Below, one piece after another: positions 20,342 to 29,600 of a stretch of DNA of 64,000 nt (its first letter is position 1; each line of letters begins with the position of its first letter). A program made the position numbers and the translations under genes. The notes beneath the pieces are model-generated. The model was given only the letters and a program-made list of their open reading frames with translations, did no database searches and had not been told where the DNA came from. Location of the stretch: assembly GCA_917880885.1 (NCBI GenBank), contig OU862909.1, positions 35,090,405-35,154,404 on the forward strand. The letters are read 5' to 3'. Origin of the DNA: Limnephilus marmoratus (lineage: Eukaryota > Arthropoda > Insecta > Trichoptera > Limnephilidae).

Positions 20342-22666
20342 TCACATGTGGTGGACGTTGGCTGTTGCGGGGCTTCTCACGTACGTGGGGTCGTGAAGCA
20401 GCTTGTGATGGGGAGAACGGCAGTCTCCGATGCCGCACCAGTCGCGAGTTTTGCATGCTTTTGTTGCATGTCTCTCCAAGCACACGCGGCAGAGTCGGGA
20501 GCTTTTCACCGTTTCCCAGCGCAGCTTCACGTCCTTTCCGACGAACTCTCGGCAGTCTCGTAGCAGATGGCCTCTTTCGCCACACTGTAGGCACCCGTCG
20601 CGATTTGTACTTTCGCTAGGGTTCGCGTTACGATTGTTCGAGTCATATTGTGGTGACTTTCGCGCACTTTCATTTTTTACTTTTTGTGAACGGTCATATT
20701 GTGGTGACTTTCGCGACAAACTTTCGGTAGGTACTTTTCGACTGTCATATTGTGGTGACTTTCGCGACAAACTTTCACTTCTGCGTCCGAATTGTTCAGT
20801 CGTGGCGAACGACTGTTCACGACGTGGTCTAGACCTCGCGGGGTCGACCATACCCGATTTGGTGATGGCGTTCGCGATGGCCTTCAGGAAGGCGGCGTAC
20901 TGGCAGATCGTAGCTGGTGCGTTGTAGTGCCGCACCTCCATCAGCCACGCCAGCCGCATCGTGCACGGCATCTTCCCCGCGATGTCGCTGAGGAGCGCCG
21001 GGTTGGTCAGGTACCCATCGTTGTTGAGGGAGCGAAGTGATGCCACCAGGTTCTGCACCGTGCCCGAAAAGTCTGCTATGTCCTCCAGTGAGGCCTCTGC
21101 TGTCATCTGTGGGAGCCGCTTGGCCTTGTCCAACATCAGGGCAGCCAGCGAAGTCGTCCCTCCGTAGCGCTGCTCCAGCACGTCAAGGATCTCAGGTACC
21201 TGAGTGGGGTCCATCAGGAGGGGTCCCACGGCGTCTCGGGCCTTCCCTTTGAGGGCCCGCTGCAGTCGGATGAGGTTTTCACTGCTAGTCATCCGGCAGG
21301 TAGCAGTTGATTGGTTGTACTGCGCCCTCCAGGTGGGCCACTCCAGGGGGTCCCCAGAGAATGGAGGCAGGTCCTTGGCCATCGACTGCCTGGCGATGAG
21401 AGCAGCCATCCGGGGGTCATCCTCAATTGTGGGATGAGGGCTGTCCTGAGCCCTTGAAGCTCTGATGGCCTCTGTGAGCGCGTTGGTGAACTGGGCCATC
21501 GGGTTGTCCGTCTGCTGGACCCAAGCTCTGGTTTGGCGGGCCGTCTCCTCCGCACTTGGTTGCGGTGGGAATAGCGGCAGGCCGGAGCTCGGACTGGCAG
21601 CGGATGGAATCTGGTCATCAGGCTGCGCCGGCTCATGATGCGCCCACTGGGCATATGCAGATGGTCCCTCAATGTGGTAGTAAGGGGGCGGCGGCGGAGG
21701 GCCTTCAGGCCCTGGCTGCGCCGGTGAGGCGTACCTCTGGTCCACCAGAGGCACAGGTTGGACAGGCATCTCGCGTACGGTGCTGCTCGGCCTCTGGTCC
21801 ACCAGAGGTGCAGGCGGCACGGGGCCGGAAGGTCCAGGCTGCACCCATCCTTGACCCTCATGATGATGATGAGGGGGCGGCGGCGGAGGGCCTCCAGGCC
21901 CTGGCTGCGCCGGTGAGGAGTACCTCTGGTCCACCAGAGGCACAGGTCCGACAGGCATCTCGCGTACGGCGCTGCTCGGCCTCTGGTCCACCAGAGGTGC
22001 AGGCGGCACGGGGCCTGAAGGCCTAGGCTGCATCCATCCTTGACCCTCATTGTGATGAGGGGGCGGCGGCGGAGGGCCTCCAGGCCCTGGCTGCGCCGGT
22101 GAGGCGTACCTCTGGTCCACCAGAGGCACAGGTCCGACAGGCCTCTCGCGTACGGCGCTGCTCGGCCTCTGGTCCACCAGAGGTGCAGGCGGCACGGGGC
22201 CGGAAGGTCCAGGCGGCATCCATGATGGACATCCTTGGCTGCTTGGCTGCGGGGCTCGGCTATCTCGTGCCGGCTCAGGAGCGTTGTGTTGTGCCAGCCC
22301 TGAAGTACTGCGTTGTGGCAGCCCTGAAGTACTGGGTTGTGTCAGCCCTGGTGCAGCATGCTGAGGCGCGTTCAAGGCTGCCATCAGCTGTTGTATCTGC
22401 TTCCCTTGGTGGCGCAGCTGTCGTCGCAGCCGGCGCACCGTATCCTCCGTGGCTGTGGAGGGTGGAGGCCCCTCATCGCTGTCCTCTGCGGAGCTCGTCA
22501 CCGGGGTAGTGCTGGATGAGGGCCGGGGCGTGGCGTCAGGGGAGACGTCAGGCACGCCCAGGGGCTCGTCTCCGGCGTCCGGAGCAGCAGCCGGGGGCTC
22601 AGCAGGGGGTGATGAAGGTCCATCGTCTTGCGCCGTCTTCTTCGATCGTAGGGCGGGCGGAGACAT
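20342..22666 (-). CDS. gag: BEL/Pao Gag polyprotein
   Basis: 774 residues starting at ATG 22664-22666, only 38 bases downstream of the LTR. The first third is proline-rich and contains three copies of a unit of about 62 residues (coding 21684-22230), each with PLVDQR twice and a run of prolines. The central part, FSGDPLEWPTWRAQYNQ, is the DUF1759-type BEL Gag region. Near the C-terminus there are three short RKSPQYDS-type repeats, then a CCHC knuckle CLQCGERGHLLRDC and a second Cys/His cluster CRVCLERHATKAC...CRSPHHKLLH. The frame ends in TGA at 20342-20344 and continues as Pol in the same frame. Gag would form the particle and bind the RNA. Confidence 0.93.
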   Translation of the reverse strand: MSPPALRSKKTAQDDGPSSPPAEPPAAAPDAGDEPLGVPDVSPDATPRPSSSTTPVTSSAEDSDEGPPPSTATEDTVRRLRRQLRHQGKQIQQLMAALNAPQHAAPGLTQPSTSGLPQRSTSGLAQHNAPEPARDSRAPQPSSQGCPSWMPPGPSGPVPPAPLVDQRPSSAVRERPVGPVPLVDQRYASPAQPGPGGPPPPPPHHNEGQGWMQPRPSGPVPPAPLVDQRPSSAVREMPVGPVPLVDQRYSSPAQPGPGGPPPPPPHHHHEGQGWVQPGPSGPVPPAPLVDQRPSSTVREMPVQPVPLVDQRYASPAQPGPEGPPPPPPYYHIEGPSAYAQWAHHEPAQPDDQIPSAASPSSGLPLFPPQPSAEETARQTRAWVQQTDNPMAQFTNALTEAIRASRAQDSPHPTIEDDPRMAALIARQSMAKDLPPFSGDPLEWPTWRAQYNQSTATCRMTSSENLIRLQRALKGKARDAVGPLLMDPTQVPEILDVLEQRYGGTTSLAALMLDKAKRLPQMTAEASLEDIADFSGTVQNLVASLRSLNNDGYLTNPALLSDIAGKMPCTMRLAWLMEVRHYNAPATICQYAAFLKAIANAITKSGMVDPARSRPRREQSFATTEQFGRRSESLSRKSPQYDSRKVPTESLSRKSPQYDRSQKVKNESARKSPQYDSNNRNANPSESTNRDGCLQCGERGHLLRDCREFVGKDVKLRWETVKSSRLCRVCLERHATKACKTRDWCGIGDCRSPHHKLLHDPTYVRSPATANVHHM
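21684..22230 (-). repeat. Three tandem 186-189 bp units inside gag
   Basis: Units begin with GGGGGCGGCGGCGGAGGGCC at 21684, 21873 and 22059. Each unit contains two copies of the palindrome CCTCTGGTCCACCAGAGG, which encodes PLVDQR. The frame is kept across all units. Confidence 0.9.
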
Positions 22667-22685
22667 CCTGGAGTCGTGCAGCGGA

Positions 22686-22702
22686 TCCGGCTCGAAGGAC
22701 CA
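22686..22702 (-). other. Primer-binding site complementary to the tRNA-Tyr 3' end
   Basis: The plus strand TCCGGCTCGAAGGACCA equals the last 17 bases (with CCA) of insect/animal tRNA-Tyr as I remember it. It sits two bases from the 5' LTR end, the place where a tRNA primes minus-strand synthesis. Confidence 0.8.
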
Positions 22703-23655
22703 CTTGTACCAGACGTATCAAGCCTGTACAAGACTGTAAAAAAGGGGTACCGGTTTCAGTACACGACCAGGATGAAATGGTTGAAATAATAAAATACTGA
22801 CCTCCCTTGCACCCAGTGCCTGATGAGTTGAGGACACTGGATGTGCCTACTCCTCTGCCCAGTCCTGGTGCGTGGCGGTTGCCTGAAGTAGGGCCGGCTT
22901 TCTGGAGGAGACTGATGGCACCAGGAGCAAAGTCTAGGCAGAGGTCGGCGGGAGGCAGCGGATGATAATAACTTTTCCCAGAAGGAAATAATAACACGAG
23001 TTTGACGTTGATGGAAGAACTGATTTATTATGATTTTTTTTTTTTTTTGATTCTACGGATTCTTTCGTAATCCTCTAGCTAAACTAGGGCTTTGCAATGC
23101 CCTTTCATGATCTAACTAACTAGTTTTACGGCTCATTTGGCCTTATAACTATTACCTTCTGAAGGTGATTATTTAATTGACTGAGTTTACTTTTACATTA
23201 ATGTTATCGTGAGGAAAAAAGTCTTTACTGGATAAAAACCTCACCAAGTTGCAGTGAAAAAGGAGGGGGAACAAAAGTTCTGAACTTATTTTCAGGAAAT
23301 TTACATTTACTTTTACTGAATGTAAGTATTTTGTTTTCATCAGGTCAGCGTCTCGTCCTTGGTGTTGGTCCTGGTGCCTATGCCTAGTGAGAAAAATTGG
23401 AAAGAAAACATCATCATTAATTTCGGCCCGATCTGCGCTGGTTTTTACACCAGCGCCCATCGAGCGCAAAGAGAAATCCGAGAATCCCGCCAACTCCACG
23501 CCACTGGTCTGCGCAGATGGTATGCGCAGTGTACAGCGCCAGTCAGAAATACCGTGCCAAGAATGTGCGAGCGTAAGTGTGGAATGTTGTCTAGGTCAGG
23601 GTATTGGGAAAGGTCAGGGAAACGGTAGGTATTTTGTGCGTAAAAATGGCGTCCG

Positions 23656-26436
23656 TCATTCTTCGTCTGTCGTATTGTCCTCGGCGTCGGCGTGATCATC
23701 CCCAGGTTCTTTTAATATGAGGTGTTTTGGCATCTTATGCTTGTATCGGAAAGGAAGATCGGCTATTGACTCATATTTGCCCAGCCCTTTGATCAGTGGA
23801 TTTTTATTTTTATTCAATGTACTATAGAATTGCGTAGTTAATTGGTGCGCATGTTCTTGTAATGACGGAATTTCTTCTCTGTCATGAATTCTATGTAAGT
23901 TTGTGTACCACGGGGTGTTATAGATAATTTTAATGCATTTGTTCTGCAGTGTTTGTAGCCTCTTGTATGTTGTTTTGGCTATATTGCTCCATACGGGCAC
24001 TGCATATGTCAGGGATGGGCGAATCTGAGTCAGATATAATAGCAGTTTCTTCTTCTCAGCTAGTGGGCTTTTTCGGTTGAAGATAGGGCCTACCGACCCA
24101 ATGGCTTGGAGCATTTTCGATTTTGATTTTTGGAGATGTGATTTCCAGTTTAGTCGACTGTCCAGGGTTAGGCCAAGGTACTTTACTTCGGGTTTCCATT
24201 CAAGTGCAGCCCCACTCATGGTAATTTTCTTTTGCGGAATTCGGTGTTTGATTCGACGCGTAAACATGATGGCTTCTGTTTTGGCCTCATTCAACTTAAG
24301 GCGCCATTTTTTGTAGTAGGCTGAAGTTTCGTCAAGGCCTCTTTGTAGGTATTTGATGGCTATTGTGGCTTTGGTTGATGTGGCATACAGGCCCATGTCG
24401 TCTGCGTAGATTGCCTTTTCGCATTTCACGAGTGGAGGAATATCATGAGTGTACAGGTTGAAAAGGTGTGGTCCTAGTAAACTTCCTTGTGGCACGCCCT
24501 TGGGGACATTTCTTTTTGTAGAAGTCGTCTCTCCCACCTTAACGACGAACGATCGGTCTTTCAGATATACTTGAATTATTTTTATGATGTAAATGGGCGT
24601 GTTGGTGATATATAGTTTGTATATTAGCCCGTCCATCCAGACTGTGTCGAAGGCTTTTTCGAGGTCGAGTAGTGCCATAGCAACGTATCTCTTGGTGTTG
24701 AAGGCTCTTGAGATGTCTTCTGTGACACGTGTCAGTTGATGGACCGTTGAGTGATTACATCTGAAACCGAATTGTTCGTTCGGTAGGGTCTTGTTTTCGT
24801 TATGATGTGGGAGGTATCGATTCAGGATGATTTGTTCCAATAATTTGCTCATTGTGGGCAGTAGGCTGATCGGGCGGTAGCTTGACGGATTTGAGCGATC
24901 TTTTTTTGCTTTGTGAAACGGTAGAACGCACGCGCTTTTCCAGGATGACGGGAAGTGGCCCTGCAGTAGGCAGGCGTTAAATATTTTTGTGATAAAAATA
25001 ATTGCTTTCTGCGGTAGATGTTTTAGCAGCGCATTTGTTATTTGGTCTTCGCCTGGGGCCTTTTTTTGTTTGAGGCGTCTTATGATGTGGGCCACTTCCT
25101 TCGGAGTGCAAAGATGTATTTCTTCCGTATCCGTTTGGGCGAGGAGGTCGAGCTCTTCGAGTGCTTTGTTCACCGTCTCGTTTACAGCCGGGTCTTCCAT
25201 CCCGTCGGTTGTTTGATATGCTCTTTCAAATCCGTCAGCCAAGGTGTTTGCCTTTTCTTCATTTGAGAGTGCCATGATTGAGGAGTTGGGCCACTGTAGG
25301 GGCGGGATACTGTTGTCCTGATAGCGGAGGGCCTTTGACATTTTCCAAATCGAGTTGTCCTCTGTACTTAAAGATGTTACTTTCGCTGACCACAGATTGT
25401 TTTTGAGGGTCGCTATTTCGTCTTTTATTTCCCTTCCCAGAGAGTTTACTGCCGTCTTGAAGCACCTCTCATGGGTATTTTGATGGATTCGGCGAAGTCT
25501 ATTCTTTTCTGTGATCAGGAATTTTATGTGCGGCGTTAGCTTCACGGTAAAGGGCTGGATTTTTTTCTTGGGAATGCAATCGTCTCGTGCTCTTTGGATT
25601 ATGCCAGTCAGCGATTCGACGGCTTCGTCTATGTCGGCTGGCGTGGTTAGAGTCTCGGATGTTAGGTATATTTGAGCGTTGATTTCCTCTTTAAATCTTT
25701 TCCAGTCGGCTTTTTTAAAATCGAGTTGAGTCCTTGTTGTTCTCGTGATTTTTCCGCCTATCGTGAAGCTCACCGGTAGATGGTCGGATGGAAGTTCGTC
25801 CAGTGTCACCAGGGGAGATATCGTTGTTATGTTTTTTGCCAGCGCAATATCGAGAGTGCTTGGATATTTCATATTTGATCTGTAGAAAGTCGGCTTGTCC
25901 GGTGCTAGTACTTGATAGTCGTGGCTTTCCAGATGTTTGAACAGGATATTTCCGTTTTTATTGGCTCTGTAGTTATTCCAATGCCTGTGTTTGGAATTTA
26001 GATCTCCCGCTATGAGTACTTTTGCACCGAGCGCGAACAGCTTGTTGAGATCGCTTCTCACGATATTGTTTTGGTTTGATGGGCAATATGCAGCGATGAT
26101 GGTGTGCATTTCATTTTTTATCTCCATCCTGATGACAGTAGCTTCCATATTTTGAAGTACAGGCGTTGGGAGTCTCGTTGTCAGAAGGCCCTGGCGGGTT
26201 AGAATCGCCGTGCCACCCGAGGTTTTTGTTCTTCTACCCGTTGCGGGTGGTCTATCATTCCTATGTAGGTCAAATCCTGGCACTCTCAGTCTGGTTTTTT
26301 CATCAAGCTTCGTTTCGCTGAGTAGAATGATGTCAATTTGCTGTTTGTTGACCACATCAAGTAATTCTTCGACTTTCTGTCGAATGCTGCAAGCATTCCA
26401 CATAAGGAGCTTCACCTCTGGGGCCGTGCTAGCCAT
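23656..26436 (-). CDS. LINE ORF2: AP endonuclease and reverse transcriptase
   Basis: 926 residues. The N-terminal 230 residues are an apurinic-type endonuclease, with LLMWNACSI, LLSETKL, AAYCPSNQ, AGDLNSKHRHWNN, STLDIALAKN and SDHLPVSF. RT follows: APGEDQITNALLK, YRPISLLPTMSKLLE, LLDLEKAFDTVW, GVPQGSLLGPHLFNLYTHD, AIYADDMGLYA and KYLGLTLD. The C-terminus has the usual LTYAVPVWSN region. This order is that of Jockey-superfamily LINEs, which nick the target and copy their RNA in place. The start ATG overlaps the ORF1 stop (ATGGCTAG), so translation is probably coupled. It is full length with no visible lesions. Confidence 0.95.
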   Translation of the reverse strand: MASTAPEVKLLMWNACSIRQKVEELLDVVNKQQIDIILLSETKLDEKTRLRVPGFDLHRNDRPPATGRRTKTSGGTAILTRQGLLTTRLPTPVLQNMEATVIRMEIKNEMHTIIAAYCPSNQNNIVRSDLNKLFALGAKVLIAGDLNSKHRHWNNYRANKNGNILFKHLESHDYQVLAPDKPTFYRSNMKYPSTLDIALAKNITTISPLVTLDELPSDHLPVSFTIGGKITRTTRTQLDFKKADWKRFKEEINAQIYLTSETLTTPADIDEAVESLTGIIQRARDDCIPKKKIQPFTVKLTPHIKFLITEKNRLRRIHQNTHERCFKTAVNSLGREIKDEIATLKNNLWSAKVTSLSTEDNSIWKMSKALRYQDNSIPPLQWPNSSIMALSNEEKANTLADGFERAYQTTDGMEDPAVNETVNKALEELDLLAQTDTEEIHLCTPKEVAHIIRRLKQKKAPGEDQITNALLKHLPQKAIIFITKIFNACLLQGHFPSSWKSACVLPFHKAKKDRSNPSSYRPISLLPTMSKLLEQIILNRYLPHHNENKTLPNEQFGFRCNHSTVHQLTRVTEDISRAFNTKRYVAMALLDLEKAFDTVWMDGLIYKLYITNTPIYIIKIIQVYLKDRSFVVKVGETTSTKRNVPKGVPQGSLLGPHLFNLYTHDIPPLVKCEKAIYADDMGLYATSTKATIAIKYLQRGLDETSAYYKKWRLKLNEAKTEAIMFTRRIKHRIPQKKITMSGAALEWKPEVKYLGLTLDSRLNWKSHLQKSKSKMLQAIGSVGPIFNRKSPLAEKKKLLLYLTQIRPSLTYAVPVWSNIAKTTYKRLQTLQNKCIKIIYNTPWYTNLHRIHDREEIPSLQEHAHQLTTQFYSTLNKNKNPLIKGLGKYESIADLPFRYKHKMPKHLILKEPGDDHADAEDNTTDEE

Positions 26437-27871
26437 TGATGGTCATTAAAAGTTCCATGAGGATGATCGATTTCTCATCCCTGTTGCTGCAGGCAGCCAG
26501 CCTTCCTCGTACCTTAATGAGGGCGCGCAGGAGAGACATAATGTCCTCGTCATCAGAGGAGGTGTTGGTTTGAGACCTCTGTGTGTTGGGTTCTTCATTT
26601 TGGGCAGCCCTGCGGCGCTCTTCTTGTTCATGCGCAGCCCTGGTGTTGCTACCCGCTGCTTGTGAATAAGTCATTCGACCGCCTGCGTTGCCCGGTGTTT
26701 GGGGCTGGCGTGTTTCGTGAGTTCTTTGCGGCCCTGCGGACCTCTGGTTGGCGCTCTCCCTAGCCCTTTGTTGTAGGGCTGCCACATATTCCTGCCTTTT
26801 CGGGCATCCGCTGAAGTTAGCGGGGTGCGCGCCTCCGCAGTTGCAGCAGGCGGCCGGTAGTTCGCGTGTGACCTTAGGGCAGTCACCGGTTGCGTGTTCG
26901 CCTTCGCATTTCACGCAGCGGGCAGGGTGGGCGCAATTTCGGGAGCCATGGCCGAACTTTTGGCATCGGTGGCACTGGGTGCCATGCTGCAGATGACCAC
27001 TTCGGTATTTCCGCATGGATATTCTGCAGAAGCAGATGAATCTGACAGACTCTCTCAGCTGTCCCATGTTTGTTTCTCGGCCGAAATGGGCGAGATATAG
27101 TGGGTATTCGGAACCGGGGGTGGTCATCTCGATGATGGCCTTTGCCGGGAAGCCCTGGTCTCTCAGATCATTGCTGATCTCTTCCGTGGAAAGTTTGGGA
27201 AGACCTCTGATGACGGTCTTCTTTACCTTGTCGGCCTCCGTGGTGTAGGTGTGGAAGGACTTGGCTTCCTGTCGTAGCGCTTGGGTCAGCTGGCTGTGAG
27301 CTTCCACCGTGTTTAGTTGGACGCTGACGGTACCGCCCTTCCTGTATTGGAATGAAAATGTCGCTTTTCCGACATGCTTTTGAATTTCGGCGGTAATTCC
27401 GCCGTGGTTCAGTCCCCCAATTGTCATAATAACAGGCGGCACTCGTGTGCTCTTTCTGCCTGCTGCTTGTCCTGTAGTGGTCGTGGTCGTGTCCTTGTGA
27501 TGGTAAGACTTGTATGCCGTCTTCTTTGGTGGTGGTGCCGTGTAGGAGGCGTCGCCGTCTCCCACCTCTGGGAGTACCTCAAACCTGTTGGAGGTGGAGG
27601 TGGAAGTTGAGGGGATGGGGGAGTGACAGCGCTTCGCGGTTGTCACTCTCTGCCAGTCTGGCTCCATTGGAGTACCGCTGGGCCCTGGTGTGGGATCAGG
27701 TGTGGATTTGGGATGGTTTGGGGTGGGGACCTCGATATGGTCCGCGAAGAAAAACTCCACGGTCCCGGTTCTCGTATTGACCCTGGTCGCTACGGCACCG
27801 AATGGGACAGTAAAGTCAAGGAGCTCGAGGGGGCTCCTGACCTTCTTTGGTATGGCTGATGGAGTGGACAT
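26429..27871 (-). CDS. LINE ORF1: Gag-like RNA-binding protein with zinc knuckles
   Basis: 480 residues. The N-terminal part is serine/threonine/proline-rich. The middle holds an RRM-like region common in Jockey ORF1 proteins (VKKTVIRGLPKLSTEEI). CCHC knuckles follow: CHRCQKFGHGSRNCAHPARCVKCEGEHATGDC when read in pieces, then CCNCGGAHPANFSGC. The tail is glutamine- and arginine-rich. It should bind the element RNA and form ribonucleoprotein particles. It ends 8 bases inside ORF2. It is intact, with a start ATG in good position after a 343-base 5' UTR. Confidence 0.93.
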   Translation of the reverse strand: MSTPSAIPKKVRSPLELLDFTVPFGAVATRVNTRTGTVEFFFADHIEVPTPNHPKSTPDPTPGPSGTPMEPDWQRVTTAKRCHSPIPSTSTSTSNRFEVLPEVGDGDASYTAPPPKKTAYKSYHHKDTTTTTTGQAAGRKSTRVPPVIMTIGGLNHGGITAEIQKHVGKATFSFQYRKGGTVSVQLNTVEAHSQLTQALRQEAKSFHTYTTEADKVKKTVIRGLPKLSTEEISNDLRDQGFPAKAIIEMTTPGSEYPLYLAHFGRETNMGQLRESVRFICFCRISMRKYRSGHLQHGTQCHRCQKFGHGSRNCAHPARCVKCEGEHATGDCPKVTRELPAACCNCGGAHPANFSGCPKRQEYVAALQQRARESANQRSAGPQRTHETRQPQTPGNAGGRMTYSQAAGSNTRAAHEQEERRRAAQNEEPNTQRSQTNTSSDDEDIMSLLRALIKVRGRLAACSNRDEKSIILMELLMTING

Positions 27872-28214
27872 GTTGTGGGCGGAGGTTCTCGTATTTGCTT
27901 TTGATCGAAGAGGGTTGCCTTGAGAAAGGCAGTTGTATGGCTTTTAGATTTTTGTCTTAAGAAAGACAGTTTTTGCCTTAACAAAGGCAGTTGTTGAGGT
28001 TCCGTCAGCCGAACTGAATGGAGGGGCAACTGTCAGCCCCGAGCGCCCTAGAGCACCAGAAAGCCTCAGTCAGCCACCATTCAGAACTTCCTTTTGATTT
28101 AATCCGATTTTCTCGAAGCCAGGGTCACAAAAGATCGCCAAGCTGCCAGAAAATCAGGTCAATCCCCGTGGTCACCTCGCACATCGACTATCTCAAGTCT
28201 CTGTCTGTGGACTT
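27872..28214 (-). promoter_or_regulatory. 5' UTR of the nested LINE
   Basis: Non-coding leader between the LINE 5' end and the ORF1 ATG. Jockey-type LINEs carry an internal promoter here, but I see no clear motif. A triplicated AAGGCAG/AAGACAG-type element occurs at 27925-27995. Confidence 0.6.
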
Positions 28215-29482
28215 CTGATTTATTATGAGAAATGGCCGGGTTTATATACCCGATTTCCGTGACAAAACCTGTCACGTGGTACATTTTTGTGGTGGGAGGT
28301 TTTACCTAGCCCTTTACCTATATAAGGTGTGCCTTTCTGTGGGCCACCCATTTTGGCAAACACTTGCTTGAAAGTGGTCGTCTAAAATTGCTTTCTTAAA
28401 TTAATTATACAGGTTAGGTTAATGTATTTACAATGTTTTCCTTAAAACTAGAGTGGTTCTACGGATATTCTCTATCCGTAGAATTTTTGTTTGCTGAGTT
28501 TGGGTTGATTTTAAGGAAGTTTGACTTTTTGTCGGTAGGTATTTGTTATTTAACAAAGTGTTTGAATAGTTACAAAGAAGTTAATATTTTTCCCAGGTCC
28601 CCCGTAAGCTTGGCTATCGAAACCTTTTGGTTCCGTCGCTTTACGAGGTCCTGGGATTTTTAAAATGGAGAAAAAGTGAAATGATGCTAAAGTCTCGAAA
28701 ATCTGCTCAAGTGCTGATAGCGCTGGCAGTTTAAGAGTTACAATGTTTATTTATGGCTCTATGGATGCCCCGTAGGACTCTGCACTGAAACGTCTTAGTT
28801 TCAGCGTCCTACGGGGTGTTTAAACGAAGTTATATTAAAATATGGTGTATTTTTGACTAATATGACGGCCCTTAATAGGGACACCCAAATTGGTGTTTTG
28901 GCTTTGTAGCCGGAAAAATAGCCCTGAAGGCGATGAAATAATAAGTTTAGGATGTCTCCTGGTGGCAACTTGGTAACCAAGTTTTTACTTGTGTCACCAG
29001 GGCATCTGTGTATTAAGAAAAGGACATTTAAAATTGAAAAAATGTGTTTTGAAAAAGATCGTTGCTGGCGGCACGGTATTATTGAACTTCGTGGCCAGGA
29101 CGAAAAAAGGCCCTACAAAGGGCCATAATTAAAATAGAGAGCAGCCCGCTTGGCGGAGCTGCCGCCTCCTGCAGAGCCATAACAGCAGAGCGGCAAGGGA
29201 GGGAAGGCAAATGGCCCTTTTTAGGGCCTTAGCCTAAGGCTGGAAATTAAGGCCCTCAAAGGGGTCTTAATTAAAAATAAAAAGGAGGCTAGTCAGCCTG
29301 GTTGCCTTTGGAGGCGTAAATAAGTAAAAATTGTTAAAATTATTAAAATTATAGGATTCTAGAATGTCTCCCGGTGCAAACTTGGCACACAAGCTTTATT
29401 TGGTTGCACCGGGGCATTGTACATAGCAAAAACATATAAGATTAAAAATTAAGAAATGAGGGAGAGCAACACGTCGGTTACA

Positions 29483-29600
29483 TGCCGTGTTGCGCTACCT
29501 CCTTCTTTAGCCACCGTTTCGGATAGAGTTACAGTGTCCATTATCAGGCCAGATCCGGCAGGCGTAAGAATTTTTATTTCTCAGTAAAAACACATTTCGT
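29483..29600 (-). mobile_element. Penelope-like element tail, right piece, with hammerhead-like core
   Basis: It continues the Penelope tail cut by the BEL element: TGCCGTGTTGCGCTACCTCC and CTTCTTTAGCC are shared with 55635-55663. On the minus strand it contains CTGATAA, a stem II GGACA.../...TATCC, GAAAC and a GGCC/GGC stem I at 29511-29550. The core differs from the hammerhead consensus (CTGATGA) at one position. Its right border is not certain. Confidence 0.6.

Larger units (their letters stand above)
23034..28214 (-). mobile_element. Full-length Jockey-type LINE nested in the BEL 5' LTR
   Basis: A 5181-bp insertion flanked by the 14-bp duplication CTGATTTATTATGA (23020-23033 and 28215-28228), which occurs once in the uninterrupted LTR (15164-15177). 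A run of 15 T at 23034-23048 is its poly(A) tail. The element has a 5' UTR (27872-28214), ORF1, ORF2 overlapping by 8 bases, and a 3' UTR (23049-23655). Both ORFs are open, so it may be an active copy. Confidence 0.95.
14849..29482 (-). mobile_element. BEL/Pao LTR retrotransposon, nearly intact, with a nested LINE
   Basis: It is bounded by TGTACC...GGTTACA LTRs and flanked by TGCCG on both sides, the 4-6 bp duplication size expected of BEL/Pao. Gag and pol run on the minus strand. Total span is 14634 bp; without the LINE (5181 bp) and its extra 14-bp duplication it is 9439 bp. The two LTRs have the same length once the LINE is removed and look identical by eye at every place compared, so the insertion is young. 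There is no env-like frame. It was inserted into a Penelope element tail. Confidence 0.95.
22705..29482 (-). repeat. BEL/Pao 5' LTR, split by a LINE
   Basis: The LTR parts are 22705-23033 and 28215-29482. They align to the 3' LTR with constant offsets of 7856 and 13051, so there are no net indels. Removing the LINE and one duplication leaves exactly 1583 bp. The split falls at the predicted initiator. Confidence 0.95.

Noticed and set aside
21289..22050. 253-residue minus-strand frame inside gag
   Set aside because: Alternative frame of the gag repeats; an artefact of GC-rich tandem units.
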